Of a DNA stretch of 17,145 bases, positions 8,214-14,762 are shown in pieces. How positions within the stretch are numbered: position 1 is the first letter of the stretch; the number at the start of each line of letters is the position of its first letter. The notes under the pieces are model-generated. The model ran no database searches and had not been told where the DNA came from. It saw nothing but the letters and a program-made list of their open reading frames with translations. A program made the translations under genes and the position numbers. Origin of the DNA: an uncultured Spartobacteria bacterium (GTDB lineage Bacteria > Verrucomicrobiota > Verrucomicrobiia > Chthoniobacterales > Terrimicrobiaceae); assembly GCA_903915315.1 (NCBI GenBank), contig CAIWSO010000531.1, forward strand, positions 1 through 17,145, in the 5' to 3' direction.

Positions 8214-9788
8214 GTGATAACATATAGAATCCTACTCCCCATATTTTCAGCTTGGCAATGCCTCGTCGCGGTCGCTCTGGCTGAAGACCCAGCACCCACA
8301 AATGCCGCGCCCGTAAAACCCAATGTCATTTTCATCCTCACGGATGATCAAGGCTACGGCGACCTGTCGGCCCACGGGCATCCGCTTTTAAAAACGCCCA
8401 ACTTCGATCGTATGCACAATGAAGGCGTGAGGTTTGATAATTTTTACGTGAGTCCTTCGTGTTCGCCAACTCGTGCGGCGCTACTGACAGGTATGCATGA
8501 GTTCCGCAATGGGGTCACTCACACGAGAGATCCTCGTGAACATCTTCACAAGGATGCCACCATCCTTCCGCAGCTCCTGTCCAAAACCGGCTACCGAAAT
8601 GGCTTCATAGGAAAGTGGCATTTGAGCCAAAGCCCTGGCTACGCTCCCCAAGAGCGGGGGTTTGACTGGTGCTCAACCAACTCGAATGGACCCCTTGAAC
8701 ATTTCGACCCCGTCATGATCAGGAACGGAAAAAAGGACAAAGTCTCAGGATTTCGTGAAGACATCTACTTCAGCGATGCCATGACTTTTATTTCCGAAAG
8801 TGGAGACAGGCCTTTTTTCCTCTACCTTTCCACGTATTCGCCCCACACGCCTTTGGCGGTGCCTGAGAGTTTCATAGCTCCCTTTCGTGGGAAGGTCGAT
8901 GATGAGCAGGCCGCTTACCTAGGAATGGTGGCGAACCTGGATTACAACATCGGTCGGTTATTGGATTTTTTGGCTGAGCGGAAGCTCGATAAAAATACGA
9001 TTGTTGTTCTCATGAACGACAATGGGCAGACCTGCGGTCTCGATGTTTACAACGCGGGGATGAGAGGATGTAAAACTACGGCTTGGCAGGGCGGGTCGCG
9101 GGCTTTTTCATTTTGGCGTTGGCCGGAGAAATGGACTCCCCACAAGGTGGACAACCTCACGGCGCATCTGGATTTCCTGCCGACGATTTGTGAACTTACG
9201 GGCACCGAAATTCCGAAACCCATACAGGATCAACTCGAGGGCTTCAGTCTGGTGCCGCTTTTGGAAGCGAAGGGACCGGTCTCTTGGCACGATGACCGCA
9301 TGGTGTTCATTCATACTGGACGCTGGCCAAGCGGCATGGCGGCCGCCCACAAATACGCCAAGGCCTCCGTGCTGCAGGACCATTTTATTTTAGTCCGGAA
9401 TCGCGCCTGCGATGCCCCGACCTGCTCCGCCGAGATTTTAGGTGAGTGCGACACGCTGCGGGACGTCGAGAAGGGACGCAAAACGGCGATTTACACAAAA
9501 GAAAATGCGCAATTGCACTGGGGTATCACTCCTCCCGGTCGGTGGGCGCTTTATGATTTGAAAAACGATATCGCCTGTCAGAACGATATCGCGGAGCAAA
9601 ATCTCGAGCGCGTCAAATCGATGTCCGTCGCCTACGAGAAATGGTGGGATGAACTTTTTCCCATCATGATCGCGAGAGGAGGGGACGCGGAGATGAGCGA
9701 AATGATCAAAAAGCGTTCCGAACAAGCCTCTCAAAAATCCGATGCGTCGAACGAACCGACCCCGCCCAAAGTGGAATCTGCGAAATAA
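8214..9788 (+). CDS. Secreted S1-type sulfatase, Cys-type (tandem copy 2)
   Basis: A 524-residue sulfatase starting at a GTG that directly abuts the TAG stop of the previous gene; this start gives a good signal peptide (MITYRILLPIFSAWQCLVAVALA, then EDP). Canonical residues are D44-D45, C83 in CSPTR, K134 and H136 in GKWH, and D269-N270. It is the tandem paralogue of the gene before it, differing mainly at residues 138-179, after GKWHL, where sulfatases often carry substrate-contacting loops. The C-terminus ends in a polar tail rich in Ser, Pro, Glu and Lys. No clear Shine-Dalgarno site precedes the GTG, which fits translational coupling. It probably removes sulfate from a related but different position or sugar than copy 1; that is inference from the localised divergence. 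Confidence 0.91.
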   Translation: MITYRILLPIFSAWQCLVAVALAEDPAPTNAAPVKPNVIFILTDDQGYGDLSAHGHPLLKTPNFDRMHNEGVRFDNFYVSPSCSPTRAALLTGMHEFRNGVTHTRDPREHLHKDATILPQLLSKTGYRNGFIGKWHLSQSPGYAPQERGFDWCSTNSNGPLEHFDPVMIRNGKKDKVSGFREDIYFSDAMTFISESGDRPFFLYLSTYSPHTPLAVPESFIAPFRGKVDDEQAAYLGMVANLDYNIGRLLDFLAERKLDKNTIVVLMNDNGQTCGLDVYNAGMRGCKTTAWQGGSRAFSFWRWPEKWTPHKVDNLTAHLDFLPTICELTGTEIPKPIQDQLEGFSLVPLLEAKGPVSWHDDRMVFIHTGRWPSGMAAAHKYAKASVLQDHFILVRNRACDAPTCSAEILGECDTLRDVEKGRKTAIYTKENAQLHWGITPPGRWALYDLKNDIACQNDIAEQNLERVKSMSVAYEKWWDELFPIMIARGGDAEMSEMIKKRSEQASQKSDASNEPTPPKVESAK

Positions 9789-9802
9789 GGAAATAGGCCT
9801 AA

Positions 9803-11458
9803 ATGGAATGTAAAAGGCTTTTGGCCACATCAATTCAATCGCACGTGTCACTTCATCCCACCTTATTTCGCCAAGCACTGAGTGTTCTCGCTTTTGTGCT
9901 GGCCGCACTTGTTCTTTCGGCATGTAAAAAAACGACGAACGACAAAAATCACCCGCCAGAATACAGGCAAAGTTCGGTATTGGATTTGTTCCCGGATTCG
10001 GGACTTCCGCCATCGTGGGAAGAGACGACGTGTACCTTCACCTATAAGCCATCGGGCTCCGAATGGAACCCGGGTGTCGATGAGAAGCAGGTCTTTCTTG
10101 CGAGCATTGAAAGTGGCAATTGGCGACTTGGTGTGGGCAAGGGCGGTCAGATTTACTCGCTCCGCGGTCCGTATGGCGAATCTGTGCCTCCCCAGCGACA
10201 GGCTTCGCCATGGAATGATGAGGTCTGGCAAGCCGTTGCAACAAGCGAGGCCTTAGCCGCCCCCATTCAAGAATACCAGCTCAACAACCCGATGAACTGG
10301 CCAGATGTCTACCCCATGTTGTTCTTTGCGCACCAGTCGGGCATTTATGTGGAGGGCGAGGGAGTTGATGGAGGTCGGGCTCCGGCCCCATTTTACTCGC
10401 CATGTCTGCGCCAACGTTGGAATCCCGAAACCAAAACACTTGAGCTGGTGAACTGGATGCAGCAGGCCCGTTCCCCCTGCGTCTGGAAATCGGACCTCCT
10501 TATTTATACCGCCTACAGGGACGCTGGCAGCGGAGTCATTGAGGTCAACCAAGTACTTCACAATTTCGGCGATATCGATGTGGACTACCTCAGCACACCA
10601 TGGGGCGGGGTTCGTAAATCCAGCCTTCCTCATACGATCCTCTCCAAAGACGACGGCACTTGGGATGAGCAGAAGGGCGCTTGGGGATGGCACGAGAATC
10701 CCAATCGCCTGCTAGCCTCGAGCGGGGGATGGGTGGCTTGGGTACGCGACTTAGGCAAGGGCGACTCTCCAGCTCTGGCCAAGGTTTTCGGTCCCCATGC
10801 CGTTGGATATTTTGAAAAGCCGAAGGGACCCCAGATTCTAGGTCGCATCGAGGGAGAGCGAAAAATCTTGTGGGGAACAGCTGGCGAGGGCAGGGAACGG
10901 GACTACGAAGTCTCCGAACAGGTCACCAAGACCACGCTGCGGCCGGGAGACTCGGTTTCGCTACGTTGGTATCTCGTGACCGGAACGTTCGATCAAGTTC
11001 GCGAAGAAACCCGAAGGCTTTCAGGCCTTGCGGGAATAAGGCAGATCGAGTTTGAGAGTAATGCGGTCCAATCCGTGTGGGTCAGGAAAGGCGTTATCAA
11101 TACAACCGGCGTAGGGAAACGCTGGGGTGCTTTTGCAGCTTTTCCTGCAAAGGATACCGTGCCCGTTTTTCTACTGAAAGACCGGAAGACGGGAAAGCAA
11201 CTCATCACGGCTGACGTCTATGCGCTGGCTCCGACCGAGCCTTTCAAAAATATTTTCCCGGCAGGTCACAAGTTGCATGCTCTCTACGAAAATCGCGTTT
11301 CCTACAGGCAGTTTGACCCCCAGATCGGCTACGAGAACCTGCTGGGATATGCGTTTAAAAATCCACCGCCCGGTCACGAAACTATCGTGATTACTCCCCC
11401 AAAAGGAGTCGACCTTCATGAGTCTGCTCGGAATCTGAGAATGATTCCGATCCATTAA
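9803..11458 (+). CDS. Lipoprotein of unrecognised family
   Basis: I do not recognise the family of this 551-residue protein. The start at 9803 is supported by AAGGAAA (9787-9793) nine bases upstream. A long N-terminal region and hydrophobic stretch (ALSVLAFVLAALV) lead to a lipobox L38-S39-A40-C41 followed by KK, so it should be lipid-anchored and, lacking Asp after the Cys, perhaps sent to the outer membrane. The mature part is rich in Trp, Gly and aromatic residues and looks mostly beta-strand. Segments such as VNQVLHNFGDIDVDYL and VSEQVTKTTLRPGDSVSLRWYLVTG resemble the large beta-sandwich sheets of mutarotase-like or lyase-associated domains, but no catalytic signature could be identified. 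It lies 14 bases after a sulfatase and 28 bases before a glycosidase-like lipoprotein. A glycan-binding or glycan-cleaving role at the cell surface is plausible but unproven. Confidence 0.8.
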   Translation: MECKRLLATSIQSHVSLHPTLFRQALSVLAFVLAALVLSACKKTTNDKNHPPEYRQSSVLDLFPDSGLPPSWEETTCTFTYKPSGSEWNPGVDEKQVFLASIESGNWRLGVGKGGQIYSLRGPYGESVPPQRQASPWNDEVWQAVATSEALAAPIQEYQLNNPMNWPDVYPMLFFAHQSGIYVEGEGVDGGRAPAPFYSPCLRQRWNPETKTLELVNWMQQARSPCVWKSDLLIYTAYRDAGSGVIEVNQVLHNFGDIDVDYLSTPWGGVRKSSLPHTILSKDDGTWDEQKGAWGWHENPNRLLASSGGWVAWVRDLGKGDSPALAKVFGPHAVGYFEKPKGPQILGRIEGERKILWGTAGEGRERDYEVSEQVTKTTLRPGDSVSLRWYLVTGTFDQVREETRRLSGLAGIRQIEFESNAVQSVWVRKGVINTTGVGKRWGAFAAFPAKDTVPVFLLKDRKTGKQLITADVYALAPTEPFKNIFPAGHKLHALYENRVSYRQFDPQIGYENLLGYAFKNPPPGHETIVITPPKGVDLHESARNLRMIPIH

Positions 11459-11486
11459 CCCCCCGCCATAAAGCCCAGAAAGAAAA

Positions 11487-13292
11487 ATGAGAAAGAAAAC
11501 CCTTGCCGATCTCACTGCACACTATTGGAAGAACACATGTCTCGGGATGGTCCTAGCCTTTCTGACTAGCTGCGCCACCAAGGAGGTCCCTCCGACCGGC
11601 TATCCGGCGGTGTCGATTCCCAAGAGCAAAAAGAAAGTGGTCCATAAATATGATTGGACGCCCGACCACATGCATGTGGGGGTGCGCTGGCAACCGTTCG
11701 CCATTCCGGGCAACGATGCCTATGATGCCACTCGGCCGGTCATTGCGAAGGACAGTAGTTACGCGCAGTTCTGGCTCTCGTGGGCCCAAGCCGAGCCGGA
11801 TATCGAAAATACCGACTACAAAAATCACATGTCGGATTATTTGAAGGCCATCGATGATGCGGTGGATGCCTGTGCCGCCCAAGGAGTGAAGACGGAACTC
11901 GTCTTTTGGCATTGTCCGGCTTGGGCTTCCGTGAGCGGAAAAGAGGGGCCGTGGAAGCCGAAGACCGACGAATACAGCGCATTCGTGACTCGTATGGCAA
12001 AGCACTTCAAAGGACGGGTGGAATCTTACCAACTCTACCACGAAGCAAATATGCGTAGCATGATGGAGGACGGAGATATCGATTTTCTGATCTCTGAAAT
12101 TTTCATCAAAGGAGCCAAGGCTGTTCGCCGAGTTTATCAGTCAGCGCCAGCGAGGTCCGTTCTCGTCTCTACTTCCGGCGCCTCGCCGTGCGATGCCTGC
12201 CCGACTCTCGCGGGCCTAGAAGGCAAGGGTGCTGTGGCGGCTCGCGATTACTTCCGAAGATTGGCCTCGAATAAAGAACTCATGGGCTTGGTTGATACTC
12301 TGAACATCAATGTCTCCGACCATTTTAACGGTTATGGCATGATGGATGGTGGGATTATTCCTTCCGTTTGGGATAGCTATGATCTCGTCCGAAAAACGTT
12401 GGATGAAAATGGACATCGTGGGAAAAAAATCCTCTCCTCGGAATCTTGGATCGTTTGGGACAGTTCGATCAATGCCGTGGATGTGAATGGCGATGGGGTC
12501 AAAAATGAAAAGGATGCCTACGACAAGACGGTCACAATCTTAGGGAAGTGCCTTGAGCGAGGACTCAACACCATCAATCTCCCTTGGTCGGACAACGAAA
12601 GTTCCTGGTCAATGGGTCTCACAAAGCGGCGGGATTATAACGGAAGGATCAAGCAGTTGGCCCGTAGAAAAGTGATCCCCGCAGAGGACCAAGGGCCGGA
12701 TATTGTCACTACCAAGATGGGGCTCAAGGGAACGGATTGCGATTTCAAGATCAAGAGAGCCGATGAGTCTTTCAAGATGAAGGACTACATCAACCCTCCC
12801 GACCCCAACCACCTGCATTATTATGTCTGGCGTTGGTATGCGCAAATCGCGGGCGGCACGGACGAGGTCATCCGCCATGCTATTGCCGGAGAGGAGGGCA
12901 ACGATATAGCAGTTGCAGGGCCGGGCTGGACCGGCAACGAGCAGTACAAGATCTCTTCCTACAACCGCACCAAGAAAACATTCACTGTGCTTGTGTATTC
13001 AGGCGGTGCCAATGGCAAGTCTTGGACGCATGTGAGTATCCCCTCCACCATCCAGAACGGGAAATATTATAATAATGAATTTTCCAAAGTGGATTTCCGA
13101 GGAGAAGGGTTTCCCGAAAGAGCGAAATACAAAGCCCGCATAATTACCAAAAATATCAGTCGGGAAACCGGTCAAGACGTGGATGTAAACGTTTCAAAAA
13201 GCAAAACCCTCAAAGTTGAGGATGGCAAGCTGACTGTGCCCGTCATCAACATGAACAAGTTCACTGCAATCGAAATAAAAAGAGTCGATTGA
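11487..13292 (+). CDS. Lipoprotein glycoside hydrolase, clan-A-like barrel (GH39-like), family uncertain
   Basis: A 601-residue protein with lipobox L26-T27-S28-C29. The central region (about 55-400) reads as a (beta/alpha)8 barrel of the GH-A type. VESYQLYHEAN ends a strand with E186, the expected acid/base position, although the usual Asn-Glu pair is His-Glu here. KKILSSESW ends a later strand with E319, the likely nucleophile; the 133-residue spacing fits retaining clan-A enzymes. A C-terminal beta-sandwich (about 430-600) ends VINMNKFTAIEIKRVD, like the accessory domain of GH39-type proteins. After the nucleophile strand, residues 332-343 (DVNGDGVKNEKD) match an EF-hand or dockerin-type calcium loop, probably an insertion in the barrel. 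Only a weak purine run (AGAAAGAAAA) precedes the ATG. With the sulfatases and GH95 nearby, it may be an endo- or exo-hydrolase for a sulfated glycan; the exact family needs a profile search. Confidence 0.78.
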   Translation: MRKKTLADLTAHYWKNTCLGMVLAFLTSCATKEVPPTGYPAVSIPKSKKKVVHKYDWTPDHMHVGVRWQPFAIPGNDAYDATRPVIAKDSSYAQFWLSWAQAEPDIENTDYKNHMSDYLKAIDDAVDACAAQGVKTELVFWHCPAWASVSGKEGPWKPKTDEYSAFVTRMAKHFKGRVESYQLYHEANMRSMMEDGDIDFLISEIFIKGAKAVRRVYQSAPARSVLVSTSGASPCDACPTLAGLEGKGAVAARDYFRRLASNKELMGLVDTLNINVSDHFNGYGMMDGGIIPSVWDSYDLVRKTLDENGHRGKKILSSESWIVWDSSINAVDVNGDGVKNEKDAYDKTVTILGKCLERGLNTINLPWSDNESSWSMGLTKRRDYNGRIKQLARRKVIPAEDQGPDIVTTKMGLKGTDCDFKIKRADESFKMKDYINPPDPNHLHYYVWRWYAQIAGGTDEVIRHAIAGEEGNDIAVAGPGWTGNEQYKISSYNRTKKTFTVLVYSGGANGKSWTHVSIPSTIQNGKYYNNEFSKVDFRGEGFPERAKYKARIITKNISRETGQDVDVNVSKSKTLKVEDGKLTVPVINMNKFTAIEIKRVD

Positions 13293-13341
13293 TCGTGCGT
13301 CCATCTGCCAATAAGAAAGCAAGTCTGTGACAGGAGAAGGG

Positions 13342-14736
13342 GTGTCAGAGGGCGGGCATGTGAACAACTCCCGAAAAAATCTCCGTATTGGAATCATTGA
13401 GGGGCTTCTCTCGACGCCGTATTCCGTGGCGGTAGTGCCTGGTTCCTTCATTATTGCCGCGCTACTCACCCAGTGGTTTGGGATCGGAAAATCGAGCTTT
13501 GGGTGGATTGTTTCCATGCCATCGTGGACCAATGTGCTTCAGGCGGCACTCCTTCCCCTGCTTGCACGTGGAATGACGCCGAAGGGTCTCGTACTGGGAA
13601 TGGGATGGTTCAATGTGGCGTTGTGGGCCCTGATGGCCGCCCTTATTGGCCTTCTTCCTCGGAATGACTCCCCAATCACCATCGGCTTTTTCTTGGTTTT
13701 CTTTTTTTTCGCCAGTGCAAGCGCCGCTTTTCAGGTTGTGGGATGGATCACATGGGTGAGGGAATGGGTGCCGGCAAAAATTCGCGGGACCTACTTGGGA
13801 AAACGGAATTCCTGGATGGGCGTTGCAACCATGGGGTTTCTCGCTCTTGTGATGTTGGTTTTCAAAAATCAAGAGGATTCCTTGCCGCCATATATTTGGG
13901 TACTGGGAGCCGTTGTCGTGGGGCGGCTTCTGGGGCTCCTGTGGATGCGTGGCATACGCACCCACAGTGATGGTCTCAAATTGTCCGCGCCCCGCCTCAC
14001 TCAGGCCCTTCGTGATTGCCGTTCGGCTCCAGGCTTGCCGATGTTCATTCTTTTCTCGGCTTGGATGAGTTTTTGGATGAGTTTTACTGGCCCATTTGGT
14101 TCCGTCTTTTGTTTTGAGGAACTCGGGCTAGATCCTAGCATATTCGCCATTTTTACAGCCTTGGCGGCATTGTCGGGAATTCTGGGTTGGGTCTTTTGGG
14201 GGCGGATTTCGGATCGGGCCGGTAATGTCCCGGTGATCGTGGTTGGTCTCCTGCTCTGGGAGTTATGCAATTGCCTTTGGGTTTTTCTCAACCCCACAAA
14301 TGCTTGGCTGCTCTATCCGATGTTCGTTTGGGCGGGCTTTTTTTCCGTGGCGTTTTTTATGGGGAGCTTCAACCTTCTTCTTAACCTATCGCCCGAAAAG
14401 ATCAGCATGTCTGCAATCAGCATTCATCTGGCGGTCACCTCGCTGGCTTCGGCCATCGCGCCGATCATGGCTGGCAGCTTGTTGCAGGAATTCTTAGTGC
14501 AACGCGGAGGAGGTATTGCGATCTACCAAATCGGATTTGCTATCAAGAGCGTCTCGGTGCTCTTGGGATTCCTTCTTCTTTTGACGATTCACGAACCGGG
14601 CCGCGGTCCACGGCGCTCGCTCCCAGTGGCGTTCCGTTCAATCAGCCAAACCATGGCGATCCAAGGACTCGAGATATTTTCGAATCTCATCACCATGCGT
14701 AACCGCTCGAACAATGGGCGAAATGCGAAACTTTAA
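13342..14736 (+). CDS. MFS transporter, probable sugar carrier
   Basis: A roughly 464-residue integral membrane protein with about 12 hydrophobic segments. Family marks are WVPAKIRGTYLGKRN (about 142-156), a cytoplasmic loop after the early helices, and WGRISDRAGNVP (286-297), which matches the MFS loop motif G-x-x-x-D-R-x-G. The start chosen is GTG 13342, because AGGAG (13332-13336) lies five bases before it; GTG 13327 and GTG 13360 are in frame and possible. It is the last gene of the + strand run, 49 bases after the glycosidase gene. The position suggests uptake of a breakdown product or export of an end product. It is a second carrier alongside the SSS symporter; the cargo is not readable from sequence. 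A run of eight T (13702-13709) lies inside the gene. Confidence 0.86.
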   Translation: MSEGGHVNNSRKNLRIGIIEGLLSTPYSVAVVPGSFIIAALLTQWFGIGKSSFGWIVSMPSWTNVLQAALLPLLARGMTPKGLVLGMGWFNVALWALMAALIGLLPRNDSPITIGFFLVFFFFASASAAFQVVGWITWVREWVPAKIRGTYLGKRNSWMGVATMGFLALVMLVFKNQEDSLPPYIWVLGAVVVGRLLGLLWMRGIRTHSDGLKLSAPRLTQALRDCRSAPGLPMFILFSAWMSFWMSFTGPFGSVFCFEELGLDPSIFAIFTALAALSGILGWVFWGRISDRAGNVPVIVVGLLLWELCNCLWVFLNPTNAWLLYPMFVWAGFFSVAFFMGSFNLLLNLSPEKISMSAISIHLAVTSLASAIAPIMAGSLLQEFLVQRGGGIAIYQIGFAIKSVSVLLGFLLLLTIHEPGRGPRRSLPVAFRSISQTMAIQGLEIFSNLITMRNRSNNGRNAKL

Positions 14737-14762
14737 AGGAAAGGCTTCGCTATTTCCTAAAG
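14731..14762. terminator. Bidirectional hairpin spanning two convergent stop codons
   Basis: CTTTA and GGAAA on the left (separated by a two-base bulge, 14731-14742) pair with TTTCC and TAAAG on the right (14753-14762), and a small GC/GC pairing tops the loop. The + strand stop TAA (14734-14736) and the minus-strand stop TAG (14759-14757) both lie within the stem. It probably ends transcription of both the MFS gene and the opposing DUF2723 gene. T-richness after the stem is weak in both directions. Confidence 0.6.

Larger units (their letters stand above)
6648..9788 (+). repeat. Tandem duplication of a sulfatase gene
   Basis: The genes at 6648-8213 and 8214-9788 align along their whole length and have nearly equal size (521 and 524 residues). 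A 59-residue stretch around the metal and CSPTR sites is identical in protein, but its DNA differs at many third positions. The duplication is therefore not very recent and the protein has been held constant by selection. The stretch just after GKWHL (7053-7181 in copy 1, 8622-8750 in copy 2) is the only strongly divergent block apart from signal peptides and C-terminal tails. Confidence 0.85.

Noticed and set aside
13702..13709. Run of eight T inside the MFS gene as a possible phase-variable tract
   Set aside because: The run encodes Phe in a membrane helix, is not unusually long, and a single sequence gives no evidence of length variation.
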